The notes: a model not told the origin generated them from the letters alone. Positions 1 to 7,140 are shown, numbered from the stretch's first letter. The stretch is DNA of 16,939 bases from an uncultured Nitrospira sp. (GCA_946479785.1 CAMLHQ010000069.1:1-16939), one strand, 5' to 3'. Program-made: numbers and translations.

Positions 1-360
1 AAAGCCTATTTCGAGATGCTGCGACGAAACCCCGATGCCGCGCTTGAAGTGATCAAGTACTTGGGCAACCGACTGAACGAGGCACAGGAAAGGACTAAGG
101 TCCTCGCGCTGGACCGAACCGATCAACGGCTCGCCGCCCTTCTAGCCGACCTCGCCGCAAGAAACGGAGTTAGAGAGCATCAAGGGATCAAGCTGCCCAT
201 GCGTTTGACTAGACAGGATATGGCCAACATGGTCGGAGCCACTGTGGAAACGGTGATCCGGATCATGAGCCGTTTCAAGCGCGACCGTCTGGTTTCTGGA
301 ACCGCCAATCGACTCGTCATCTTGAATCTCGAACGGCTCAAAACCCTTGCCGTAGGGTAA
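1..360 (+). CDS. Crp/Fnr-family transcriptional regulator, C-terminal part (5' end outside window)
   Basis: The reading frame is open from base 1: codons for KAYFE precede the first in-frame ATG at 16. The gene therefore begins before the window and 119 residues are visible. They show the end of the long dimerisation helix (VIKYLGNRLNEAQERTKVLA) and then a winged helix-turn-helix. The recognition region is LTRQDMANMVGATVETVIRI followed by MSRFKRDRLV, which matches the Crp/Fnr HTH pattern in which an R-I/R-x-x-S/R face reads the major groove. The N-terminal sensor domain is not visible, so the effector (cyclic nucleotide, FeS, haem or none) cannot be judged. The gene is followed 150 bp later by nirK on the same strand, with a CRP-geometry palindrome between them. 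This suggests that the protein regulates nirK, as NNR/DNR/FnrP-type members do in denitrifiers. The family call is firm; the target is inferred. Confidence 0.9.
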   Translation, partial: KAYFEMLRRNPDAALEVIKYLGNRLNEAQERTKVLALDRTDQRLAALLADLAARNGVREHQGIKLPMRLTRQDMANMVGATVETVIRIMSRFKRDRLVSGTANRLVILNLERLKTLAVG

Positions 361-389
361 TATCTCGCAAACTTTCCTTAGGTTTCTCT

Positions 390-415
390 AAAAACATGAC
401 ATTCATCATGTTTTT
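390..415. promoter_or_regulatory. Perfect palindrome with Crp/Fnr-type operator geometry
   Basis: The arms AAAAACATGA (390-399) and TCATGTTTTT (406-415) are exact reverse complements around a 6-nt centre, CATTCA. The core TGA-N6-TCA has the spacing of the CRP consensus TGTGA-N6-TCACA. The site lies between a Crp/Fnr gene and nirK. Its centre, about 402.5, is roughly 41.5 bp upstream of a start point predicted from TATGTT at 433-438, which is class II activator placement. It could instead be an AT-rich terminator for the upstream gene, since the T-run lies in the right arm. Confidence 0.55.
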
Positions 416-432
416 ATTGACGATCCTTTGAG

Positions 433-438
433 TATGTT
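433..438 (+). promoter_or_regulatory. Candidate -10 element of the nirK promoter
   Basis: TATGTT matches the TATAAT consensus at four of six positions, with a TG two bases upstream. No proper -35 box stands 17 bp upstream. The palindrome at 390-415 occupies that area, as expected for a class II Crp/Fnr-activated promoter. Transcription would start near 444-445, leaving a leader of about 72 nt before nirK. Confidence 0.35.
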
Positions 439-503
439 TGTCCCGATCATCGTTATTTCGAACATCAGGGCGGCTGACCCCTAGTCCCTGTCTGCCTTAA
501 TAG

Positions 504-509
504 AAGGAG
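504..509 (+). promoter_or_regulatory. Ribosome binding site that fixes the nirK start
   Basis: AAGGAG lies 7 nt before ATG 517, which is ideal spacing. The upstream in-frame GTG at 511 is only one base from this site and is therefore an unlikely start. Confidence 0.75.
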
Positions 510-516
510 AGTGTCC

Positions 517-1506
517 ATGTCAACGATTCGCTCATATCAATACCTTATCCTCGCCGGAGCACTGGGAATGTGCTTGCTGGTAAACCTCACAATTCTGTCC
601 ATGTCGGCATTCGCCAAAACCCATGAAGTCTCGATGACGGCGGTTGAAACCGATGTCATCATTGACGGCAGTGGTGAAAAATACGCAGCCTGGACGTTTA
701 ACGGTACTATGCCGGGCCCCGTTGTGCGTGTGACCGAGGGAGATACGGTCAAGTTCACCTTGACCAATCCGGAGACCAATAAGTATCCCCACGCAATGGA
801 TTTTCACGCGGCAGAGATTGACTTCCTCAAAAATTACAGGGCAATCAATGCCGGCGAAACGATCAGCTATACGTTCGTCGCGAAGAAACCCGGCATTTTC
901 TACTATCACTGCGGCGCCCCACCGATGATTCAACACATCGCCCGCGGAATGTTCGGCGCCATCATCGTTGATCCCAAGAATGGGAAGGCCTGGCCGAAAG
1001 CGGATCGTGAGTATGTGCTCGTCCAATCGGAGTACTTTAAGAATCCTGACGATGTCCAGGGGATGTTCGACCGGAAATTCGACGGCATGATGTTCAACGG
1101 CGGCATCTTCAAATACCATCCTTTTGTCACGGGGGGAGGAAAATTGGATGCGAAGCCGGGTGAACGCGTTCGCATCTACTTCGTCAATGCAGGACCGAAC
1201 GAATTTTCATCGTTCCATCCAATCGGCGAGATCTGGGACAACGTGTATGAGAGTGGTAATCCGGCCAACAAGCTCACCGGTGTGCAGACCTATGTAGTCG
1301 GACCAGGCAGCGCAGCGACCTTCGATGTGGTCGTTGAATCAGCAGGCGCTTACCCGCTCGTCACCCACTCGTTGACCGGCGCGCTCCGCGGGGCCATTGC
1401 GGTGCTTTTGGCATCCCCCGACGCCAAGCAGCAGCCACTCATGCCGATGGTCCCTTGGAAGGTATCGACGCCTCAGACCGAGATCACTCCTGTTCCTACA
1501 CAATAA
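517..1506 (+). CDS. nirK: Copper-containing nitrite reductase NirK (AniA-like), secreted
   Basis: This enzyme reduces nitrite to nitric oxide outside the cytoplasmic membrane. The 329-residue product has an N-terminal signal segment (residues 1-33, ending SAFA before KTHE) and two cupredoxin domains. Ligands visible by motif: type 1 copper His92, Cys132, His140 and Met145 (HCGAPPMIQHIARGM); type 2 copper His97, His131 and His284 (THSLTGALRG). The catalytic pair is Asp95 (in HAMDFHAAE) and His234 (SSFHPIGEIWDNVY). Cys132 to His140 spacing is 8, as in Neisseria AniA, rather than the 9 of Alcaligenes-type enzymes, which places it in the shorter class II-like group. All copper and catalytic residues are present, so it should be active. 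It has no C-terminal cytochrome or extra cupredoxin extension. The Crp/Fnr gene and palindrome upstream suggest control by low oxygen, nitrite or NO. Nitrospira genomes commonly carry a nirK; the physiological role there is debated. Confidence 0.95.
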   Translation: MSTIRSYQYLILAGALGMCLLVNLTILSMSAFAKTHEVSMTAVETDVIIDGSGEKYAAWTFNGTMPGPVVRVTEGDTVKFTLTNPETNKYPHAMDFHAAEIDFLKNYRAINAGETISYTFVAKKPGIFYYHCGAPPMIQHIARGMFGAIIVDPKNGKAWPKADREYVLVQSEYFKNPDDVQGMFDRKFDGMMFNGGIFKYHPFVTGGGKLDAKPGERVRIYFVNAGPNEFSSFHPIGEIWDNVYESGNPANKLTGVQTYVVGPGSAATFDVVVESAGAYPLVTHSLTGALRGAIAVLLASPDAKQQPLMPMVPWKVSTPQTEITPVPTQ

Positions 1507-1512
1507 CGGTCC

Positions 1513-1553
1513 AGAGTACCCCGCCGGCTCCTCAAGAGTCGGCCGGGTACTCT
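1513..1553 (+). terminator. Strong hairpin just after nirK
   Basis: AGAGTACCC (1513-1521) pairs with GGGTACTCT (1545-1553). After one C/C mismatch, GCCG (1523-1526) pairs with CGGC (1540-1543), leaving a 13-nt loop. The stem starts 6 nt after the nirK stop. No T-run follows (ACAACAACTC), so it is either a weak or factor-assisted terminator or an mRNA 3'-end stabiliser between nirK and the next gene. Confidence 0.5.
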
Positions 1554-1579
1554 ACAACAACTCTTACACTTGCCTTCCT

Positions 1580-1969
1580 ATGTCTCACTTGCTCACAAGA
1601 TCAGTGGTCATCACTTGGATGTCGCTCATGAGTCTCTGCGCGGCATCCCTTTACTCTTTTCCTTCGGCCGCAGCGGCCTCCCCAGTCGAACGCATCGCAC
1701 TTCAGCTCAATGGCCCCCTATGCGTCTCTCAGCACACGAGCATCCTCTCCGTTCTTTCATCCTTACCGGGAGTTCGAGCCGTTGATCTCTCATCCGTTCC
1801 CGACCATGCCCTGGTCGATATTGATACAGCGGCTCTCTCCGCTCAGAATTTGATCGAGACCGTTCGCCGTCAGTGGCACCACCAGGACGCATGCCTTGTT
1901 GAGCCGATGGAGTCATGTATCTCGGCCAGTCCACTCACCCACGGAGTCGTCCGTCGGCAGGTCTTCTAG
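1580..1969 (+). CDS. Small secreted protein with a heavy-metal-associated (HMA)-like domain
   Basis: The ATG at 1580 gives 129 residues. Residues 1-33 form a signal peptide: a charged start, the hydrophobic run VVITWMSLMSLCAASLYSF, and a SAAAAS cleavage region. Residues 37-98 have the alternating strand-helix-strand-strand-helix-strand look of an HMA fold: VERIALQLNGPLCV, the helix SILSVLSSLPGV, then RAVDLSS and ALVDID, and the helix SAQNLIETVRRQW. The usual GMxCxxC metal loop is here GPLCVSQH, with one cysteine (Cys48) and a histidine (His52) where the second cysteine would be. Two further cysteines (Cys105, Cys113) lie near the C-terminus. No clear Shine-Dalgarno site precedes the start, so the exact start is uncertain. 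The position behind nirK on the same strand suggests copper handling in the periplasm, but that is inference. A longer reading from 1397 overlaps nirK and lacks a signal peptide, so I rejected it. Confidence 0.6.
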   Translation: MSHLLTRSVVITWMSLMSLCAASLYSFPSAAAASPVERIALQLNGPLCVSQHTSILSVLSSLPGVRAVDLSSVPDHALVDIDTAALSAQNLIETVRRQWHHQDACLVEPMESCISASPLTHGVVRRQVF

Positions 1970-2283
1970 TAGACAACTGCCGGCCGGTTGCCCTGAACGA
2001 TCAGCATCAACCGCTTTCGTCTCAAGGGCCGATCGGGATCGCGTGTATAGTGGAAGAAATCTTCAGAGAGTTCGATATCGCTGAAAGGCACGGAAATCTG
2101 CTGCTTCACGTGCGGCACCGCTGTATCGAATGACAGAAAGACAAGCTGTTCGCTGCAGCCGGTCACTTCTGCACTCAGATCGCGCTGATCGTCAAACTGT
2201 ACCGTCACCCGCTCCTCGGGATCGATCCACTTCTTGATAATCGCCGCTTTATCTTGGTTGCTCAACACCGGGTTATTCTCCAT
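1966..2283 (-). CDS. Hypothetical protein, 105 residues, last gene of the minus-strand operon
   Basis: The ATG at 2283 follows AAAGGA with good spacing, 8 bp after the stop of the upstream membrane-protein gene, so it is probably co-transcribed. The product opens with a charged helix (NQDKAAIIKKWIDPEERV). A strand-rich middle follows (VTVQFDDQRDLSAEVTG, LVFLSFDT, QISVPFSDIELS), and then a basic tail, RDPDRPLRRKRLML. This could be a small beta-barrel of the PilZ-like or Sm-like kind, but the PilZ signature RxxxR...DxSxxG is absent, so I do not assign a family. No signal peptide or membrane segment is visible, and it should be cytoplasmic. Its TAG stop overlaps the TAG stop of the convergent gene within the same CTAG. 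A longer reading from 2520 runs antisense through the membrane-protein gene and is spurious. Confidence 0.7.
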   Translation of the reverse strand: MENNPVLSNQDKAAIIKKWIDPEERVTVQFDDQRDLSAEVTGCSEQLVFLSFDTAVPHVKQQISVPFSDIELSEDFFHYTRDPDRPLRRKRLMLIVQGNRPAVVY

Positions 2284-2291
2284 GGCTTCCT

Positions 2292-2810
2292 TTACGCCGC
2301 CCGATAGCTGCCCGCCGCTTTCGTCTCGGCTTCGGATACTACGTGCGATCCAACCACAGCTCCCCAGATGGTGGTCCCAAGGGAAAGCGATCCGCCGATG
2401 GCGACGAACCAGGCAACCGACGAGAGGACAGTCGGCAACAACAGGGATTCTGAGTCCACCGCACTGATGCCCATTGTGCTGGGCGGCAGGAACATAAGGA
2501 CAAAGGTCAAGACCCCCCAAAGAACCAAACCGTGAAACAGGCTTTCGGCATAGCGGGATGCATCGGCCACCCAGGCCGTCACATAGCCACCGATAAACGA
2601 CGCGGTGATCCAGACCAACCCACTCCAGATTAGGAGCCCCACAGCGGCCATACCGCCTCCGTCCACAGTCCGACTCTCCGTAAACACTATCCCAAGGCCG
2701 AATGCTGTAAGGACAATATGGATTCCCAATGCCACAAAGAGCCCGGCGGCAATTGCCGGCCAGCGAAAAAGCACGAGCTTCGCTCGATCATGAAACGGTA
2801 AAAAAGCCAT
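2292..2810 (-). CDS. Four-helix integral membrane protein of unknown function
   Basis: The 172-residue product has four hydrophobic segments at about residues 18-43, 54-80, 92-110 and 125-152. A glycine-rich stretch FIGGYVTAWVADASRYAE lies between the second and third helices, and the short termini are charged. The start at 2810 follows GGGAGGAA at normal spacing. It lies 23 bp inside the end of the upstream FAD/FeS gene in another frame, so translation is probably coupled. The GGYVTAWVA...HGLVLWG pattern recalls small membrane proteins annotated as PhnA-like or TIGR04086-like in other bacteria, but I cannot confirm a family. No conserved histidine pairs or cysteines suggest haem or metal binding. 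In context it may be a membrane partner of the FAD/FeS oxidoreductase. That is an inference from gene order only. Confidence 0.8.
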   Translation of the reverse strand: MAFLPFHDRAKLVLFRWPAIAAGLFVALGIHIVLTAFGLGIVFTESRTVDGGGMAAVGLLIWSGLVWITASFIGGYVTAWVADASRYAESLFHGLVLWGVLTFVLMFLPPSTMGISAVDSESLLLPTVLSSVAWFVAIGGSLSLGTTIWGAVVGSHVVSEAETKAAGSYRAA

Positions 2811-5800
2811 GACGTTCCTCCCTTCTGATTCCAGGCCGATGGTTGTTTCTCCACAACCGTCTCAGCACGAGAAGACCGACAACCACCGCGCCACCGATCA
2901 GCAAAGGTATTGCCCGCCGAGGTGGTTCCGATAGTTGGTTGCGCGCCAGATAGTCCGATTCCGGAAATGCCGCATGGACATCCGATTGACCGTCTTGTTG
3001 CAATGCTAAATGGAGTACTTCAGCAACATGTAGCGCCTTTCGGTTTGTTCCCTGCGCGATTTGCTGCCGGCAACTGAAGCCATCCGCGACGATCAGACTG
3101 TCGACTGGAGCTCGGCGGACGGCCGGCAACACAACCAGCTCCCCGACACGTTGTGACACGTCATAGTGCTCCCGCTTGAAACCGAACGAACCGGCCATTC
3201 CACAGCAGCCGGAATCGAGCACCGCTACGTCAAGGCCGGTCTGCTTCAACACATCCGGTTCGGCCGTAAACCCCATGACGGCTTTCTGATGGCAATGCCC
3301 GTGTATGATCGCTTTTTTCTGTAGCCGAGGCGGATGCCAATTCGCCCTCTTCAGGTATTCTCCGATTGTCGACGTTTGACTCGCCAATCGCTTAGCGGCT
3401 TCATCGTGCGGAAACAGGTTCACAAGTTCATCCCGAAAGACCGCCATGCAGCTGGGCTCCAACCCCACGATCGGCGTTCCGTCCCTAATGTCTGTATGTA
3501 GATTGTCCAAGATTTGCCGCAGCTGGCGCTTGGCTAAATCGAGCATGCCGAAGTCATAGAGGGGTCGCCCACAGCAGAGCGGGCGCGATGGAATCACCAC
3601 CCGGCATCCCGCTGCCTCCAGAACCTCGACGGCCGCTTTGGCCGTCCCCGGGTAAAAATAATTGTTAAAGGTGTCGGGCCAGAGAATGACCTTGTTGCCC
3701 TCCTGTCGACCCGATCGGCGTCGACTGAACCATTCTGTAAAAGTCGGCGAGGCAAAGGCCGGCATGCGCCGCTCTTGCGCAATGCCGCCGATCGCCTTGA
3801 CGAGAGAACTGACCCCGGCAGTCTGTGTCAGCAGATTGGCCAGATCGGGTGCGTGGGATGCAAGCCGGGCCCACCAGTAGATCAATCCCATTGAATAGGC
3901 ATGAGCCGGCCTTGGCCGGCCTGCGTAATAATGCGACAGGAATTCCGCTTTATACGTCGCCATGTCGACATTCACAGGGCAATCGGTTTTACAGCCCTTG
4001 CAGGCGAGGCAAAGATCCAACGATTCCTTTACATGTGCATCCCGCCAACCTCCGTTTACCGGATCGCCTCGGAGCATCTCGAACAACAGGTGTGCACGGC
4101 CGCGGGTCGAATGCATTTCCTCCCTCGTCACCCGATAGCTAGGGCACATCGTCTCACCCTGTTCCCTGCGACATTCCCCGACTCCGACGCAGCGAAGGGA
4201 CGCACGGGCAAAACTAAACTCATCATCCGGAAAACGGAAGTGTGTGGGCGGATCGGGCGGACGGTAATCGGTCCCAAGACGAAGGTTTTCATCCACGCGA
4301 TAGGGACGCACGATTTTCCCCGGATTCATCTTCCAAGCCGGGTCCCAGATGGATTTAAATTCTTCGAACGCCTGAATAAGATCCGGGCCGAACATCTTGG
4401 GCAGCAATTCGGCACGCGACTGCCCGTCGCCATGCTCACCCGACAAAGAGCCACCGAAGCTCAAGACGAGATCCGCGGCGTCGAATAGGAATGAACGGAA
4501 TTTCTTGATGCCATCTGCCGTTTCCAGATCGAAATCGATCCGCGTATGGACGCAGCCCTGGCCGAAGTGGCCGTAGAGGGCGCAGCCATAGTCGTACCGA
4601 TCGAAGAGCTTGCGCAACGCGCGAAGATAGTCGCCCAGCCGCTCCACCGGCACCGATGAATCTTCCCAACCTTCCCAGGTCGGCGGTTCGCCAGGGACAT
4701 GCGCCGTCGCACCGAGGCCGGATTTGCGTACGTTCCAAATCACGTCTTCCGCCGGCGGATCGTCGTACAGCTTCATGCTGGGGGGGTGATGGACTCCTCG
4801 TAGCGCCTCCATCATGCCGCGGGCATATTCATCGGCCTCCTTTCTTGTCTCACCACCGAATTCCACGAGCAGCCAGCCACTTCCCTGTGGCAAGAGCTGT
4901 ACATCTTTCGGATGAATTCGCATTTTGACCATATCGGCCACCAACCGGTCGTCCATGCCTTCCAACCCGAGCGGCTTATGACGAAGGATGTCCGGAATAT
5001 GATCGCCGGCACTATAGACGTCGGGATAGCCCAATACGACAAGACAACGGACGGGCGGACTCGCCACGAGGCGTACGGTCGCTTCCAGGATGGTGACGCA
5101 GGTGCTCTCAGAGCCGACCAATGCCTGCGCTATGTTGAATCCGTTCTCCGGCAGCAGCGCCGGCAGGTTGTAGCCGGACACACGGCGGGGAATTCTTGGA
5201 AAGTGCGCGCGAATCTTGTCGCCGTAGCGATCTCGTAGCGTCCGCAAGCGGCGATAGATCTCTGCCCGGCGACCGCCTTGGGCGAGAATGTGCCGATATT
5301 GCGCCTCGTCCGTTGGCCCAACACTCAGGCGAAGACCGTCATAGGTCAGGATGTCCAATGATTCGATGTTGTCGACGGTTTCGCCGGCCATCACCGAGTG
5401 GACGCCGCAGGAATTATTACCGATCATGCCGCCGAGCGTACAGTGATTGTGGGTGGACGGATCCGGGCCGAACGTCAGGTGATGCCGCTCGGCCGCATGG
5501 CGCAGATCGTCCAGGACCAACCCGGGTTGCACGCGCGCTCGTCGGCGCTCAGGATCAAGTTCGAGCACCCGGTGCAGATACTTCGACCAGTCAATCACCA
5601 CGGCGACGTTACAACATTGGCCGGCCAGGCTCGTGCCGCCCCCGCGCGAGAGAATCGGTGCGCCATGACGCCGGGCCAGGGCGACTGTTCGCTCTACATC
5701 TTCCACGCTACGCGGAATCACCACTCCGATCGGGACCTGGCGATAATTGGACGCATCGGTTGCATACAGCGCGCGGCTGCCCCGATCGAAGCGAACCTCT

Positions 5801-5922
5801 CCTTGCACAGCGGTGCGCAGATCTTTTTCCAATGCTTTGGTATCGACAACAGGCCGATCCGACCGGATATCGCTGCTCCGATGCGTGCCGGTCAGTTCTT
5901 CTACTCCGATAAATTGTTGCAT
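2788..5922 (-). CDS. FAD-linked oxidase / (Fe-S) oxidoreductase fusion (GlcD-GlpC type, D-2-hydroxy-acid dehydrogenase-like) with C-terminal membrane anchor
   Basis: The 1044-residue protein combines the usual parts of FAD/FeS 2-hydroxy-acid dehydrogenases. Residues about 60-200 are a PCMH-type FAD domain (RGGGTSLAGQ at 93-102, PGLVLDDLR, GGMIGNNSCG at 164-173). Residues about 290-540 are the FAD-linked oxidase C-terminal domain, including GHFGQGCVHTRIDFD and SGEHGDGQSRAE. Two 4Fe-4S sites follow, at Cys578/Cys584/Cys593 (CPSYRVTREEMHSTRGRA) and Cys638-x2-Cys641-x2-Cys644-x3-Cys648-Pro. Two CCG domains follow (PLCCGRPLYDFG near 781; HGHCHQKAVMGF and DSGCCGMAGSFG near 875-914). Such enzymes oxidise D-lactate, glycolate, D-2-hydroxyglutarate or related acids and pass electrons to quinone or cytochromes. 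Residues 1004-1024 (AIPLLIGGAVVVGLLVLRRLW) form a single hydrophobic helix followed by arginines, an addition that would tether the protein to the membrane. The start at 5922 follows TGAGG, 6 bp after the upstream stop. Substrate is unknown. Confidence 0.9.
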   Translation of the reverse strand: MQQFIGVEELTGTHRSSDIRSDRPVVDTKALEKDLRTAVQGEVRFDRGSRALYATDASNYRQVPIGVVIPRSVEDVERTVALARRHGAPILSRGGGTSLAGQCCNVAVVIDWSKYLHRVLELDPERRRARVQPGLVLDDLRHAAERHHLTFGPDPSTHNHCTLGGMIGNNSCGVHSVMAGETVDNIESLDILTYDGLRLSVGPTDEAQYRHILAQGGRRAEIYRRLRTLRDRYGDKIRAHFPRIPRRVSGYNLPALLPENGFNIAQALVGSESTCVTILEATVRLVASPPVRCLVVLGYPDVYSAGDHIPDILRHKPLGLEGMDDRLVADMVKMRIHPKDVQLLPQGSGWLLVEFGGETRKEADEYARGMMEALRGVHHPPSMKLYDDPPAEDVIWNVRKSGLGATAHVPGEPPTWEGWEDSSVPVERLGDYLRALRKLFDRYDYGCALYGHFGQGCVHTRIDFDLETADGIKKFRSFLFDAADLVLSFGGSLSGEHGDGQSRAELLPKMFGPDLIQAFEEFKSIWDPAWKMNPGKIVRPYRVDENLRLGTDYRPPDPPTHFRFPDDEFSFARASLRCVGVGECRREQGETMCPSYRVTREEMHSTRGRAHLLFEMLRGDPVNGGWRDAHVKESLDLCLACKGCKTDCPVNVDMATYKAEFLSHYYAGRPRPAHAYSMGLIYWWARLASHAPDLANLLTQTAGVSSLVKAIGGIAQERRMPAFASPTFTEWFSRRRSGRQEGNKVILWPDTFNNYFYPGTAKAAVEVLEAAGCRVVIPSRPLCCGRPLYDFGMLDLAKRQLRQILDNLHTDIRDGTPIVGLEPSCMAVFRDELVNLFPHDEAAKRLASQTSTIGEYLKRANWHPPRLQKKAIIHGHCHQKAVMGFTAEPDVLKQTGLDVAVLDSGCCGMAGSFGFKREHYDVSQRVGELVVLPAVRRAPVDSLIVADGFSCRQQIAQGTNRKALHVAEVLHLALQQDGQSDVHAAFPESDYLARNQLSEPPRRAIPLLIGGAVVVGLLVLRRLWRNNHRPGIRREERHGFFTVS

Positions 5923-5928
5923 GGTGCC

Positions 5929-7080
5929 TCACACCGCGTAGCGTTCCGCATCCGCGCGCTTGAATTCGAGGCCCAGTCCGGGCCGTGACCGATCCGGTCG
6001 CAGGTAACCGTTGATCGGCCGGGTGGCTCCGTCAAACAGCATCTGCTCGATCCGCACATGATCGTAGAAGTACTCCAAGTGGCGCACGGACTTTCTCGCG
6101 CAGCAGGGATGCAGATGGAGTGAAGGCGCGCAGTGCGCGGACAGTGGTAGCGGCTGCGCCTCGCAGAGCGTAGCGGTTTTCAGAAATCCTGTGATGCCGC
6201 AGCACCTGGTGGCGTCCGCCTGCAAAACATCCACAGCCTGCGCGGCCAACATCCGGCGAAAGTAAAACACGTCATACCCGTATTCTCCAGCCGCTACCTC
6301 GATCGGCGCCGGCATGCGGTTTCGCAGTAGTTGCAGACCATCGAGATCGTCCGAGGATACCGGCTCCTCGAACCAGGTGACGCCGTGATCAGCCGCCGCT
6401 TCGGCCACCTTGAGCGCTTCCTTGGTCGAATAGGCTCCGTTCGCATCGACAAACAGTTCCGCGTGGTCGCCAATCGCGCGGCGCGCGGTCCTGATGCGCC
6501 GGAGGTCCTGGGCGGCATCGCGGCCGATTTTCATTTTGACCCGTGGAATTCCCTCCGCAACCCATCCCCCCAACTGCCGCTCCAGCCTCGCGTCATCATA
6601 CGTAATAAAGCCGCCGCTGCCATAGACCGGCACCGCATCGTGGACGGACCCGAGCAAGGTGACCAGCGGTAGATTGAGCAAGCGGGCTTTCAAATCCCAC
6701 AAAGCCGAGTCGACGGCTGACACCGCCATCGCCGCTGCGCCGGGACGACCGATATTCCGCACCGCATGCAACATCGACCACCAGGACTCTTCAACTGCCA
6801 ACGCATCGTGTCCCACGACGATGTCAGTCAGCAGCTCTTTGACTACATAGGCCGATCCATAGCTGGCATAGGTATACCCTAGGCCTGTCATGTCGCCAGC
6901 TCGGGCTTCCACCAGGACCAACAAGGTGTGATGCCATTCAAGCGTCCCGTCCGATTCCGGTCCATCAGTCGGAATCAGATAGGCTGACACATCGAGCCCG
7001 GTAATCGGCGCCTCGACATGCTGCGGCCGATCGAATGGACCGCGGTGCTGCTGCCGGAGAGCTTCAGTAATTGTTCCCAT
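5929..7080 (-). CDS. Enolase-superfamily enzyme, mandelate racemase subgroup (probable acid-sugar dehydratase/epimerase)
   Basis: The 383-residue product has the capping domain (about 25-145) and the (beta/alpha)7-beta barrel of the superfamily. The full mandelate-racemase active-site set can be placed. The KxK motif is Lys182/Lys184 (RVKMKIG); the metal ligands are Asp212 (VDANGAY), Glu238 (FEEP) and Glu266 (AAGEYGYD); the dyad is Asp289 (QADATR)-His316 (LSAHCAPS); and Glu336 (VRHLEYF) stands at the end of the barrel. The spacings from Glu266 to Asp289 to His316 to Glu336 (23, 27, 20) equal those I recall for mandelate racemase. The enzyme should abstract the alpha-proton of a 2-hydroxy acid. 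Acid-sugar dehydration is the commonest activity in the group, with racemisation or lactone cycloisomerisation as alternatives. It heads a minus-strand operon, with the FAD/FeS gene starting 6 bp after its stop. The cysteine-rich barrel segments (RCCG, HPCCA) are unusual but not catalytic positions. Confidence 0.88.
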   Translation of the reverse strand: MGTITEALRQQHRGPFDRPQHVEAPITGLDVSAYLIPTDGPESDGTLEWHHTLLVLVEARAGDMTGLGYTYASYGSAYVVKELLTDIVVGHDALAVEESWWSMLHAVRNIGRPGAAAMAVSAVDSALWDLKARLLNLPLVTLLGSVHDAVPVYGSGGFITYDDARLERQLGGWVAEGIPRVKMKIGRDAAQDLRRIRTARRAIGDHAELFVDANGAYSTKEALKVAEAAADHGVTWFEEPVSSDDLDGLQLLRNRMPAPIEVAAGEYGYDVFYFRRMLAAQAVDVLQADATRCCGITGFLKTATLCEAQPLPLSAHCAPSLHLHPCCARKSVRHLEYFYDHVRIEQMLFDGATRPINGYLRPDRSRPGLGLEFKRADAERYAV

Positions 7081-7130
7081 ATCTCACTCAGTCAAACCTG
7101 AGGAAACTCGCATACTCCGTACCATGGGAA

Positions 7131-7140
7131 CGGACGTCCG
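7131..7140. repeat. 10-bp perfect palindrome upstream of the minus-strand operon
   Basis: CGGACGTCCG reads the same on both strands. It lies about 50 bp upstream of the start of the enolase-superfamily gene, in the divergent region 7081-7302. It may be a half or core of a regulator site. The half-site ACGGAC recurs on the minus strand within the two direct repeats at 7194-7222. Confidence 0.3.

Noticed and set aside
511..519. GTG at 511 as the nirK start
   Set aside because: It is one base from the AAGGAG site. ATG 517 has ideal spacing and keeps the signal peptide unchanged.
1397..1579. Upstream extension of the HMA-like gene to 1397
   Set aside because: It overlaps the end of nirK and the downstream hairpin, has poor protein character and would bury the signal peptide.
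2284..2520. N-terminal extension of the small hypothetical gene to 2520 on the minus strand
   Set aside because: It lies inside the membrane-protein gene in another frame and is rich in Cys, Arg and Gly with no protein-like pattern. ATG 2283 has its own ribosome site.
3901..4488. Long plus-strand frames antisense to the FAD/FeS gene (also 5196-5912)
   Set aside because: They are shadows of the 1044-residue gene, whose motifs are unambiguous, and have no ribosome sites or recognisable domains.
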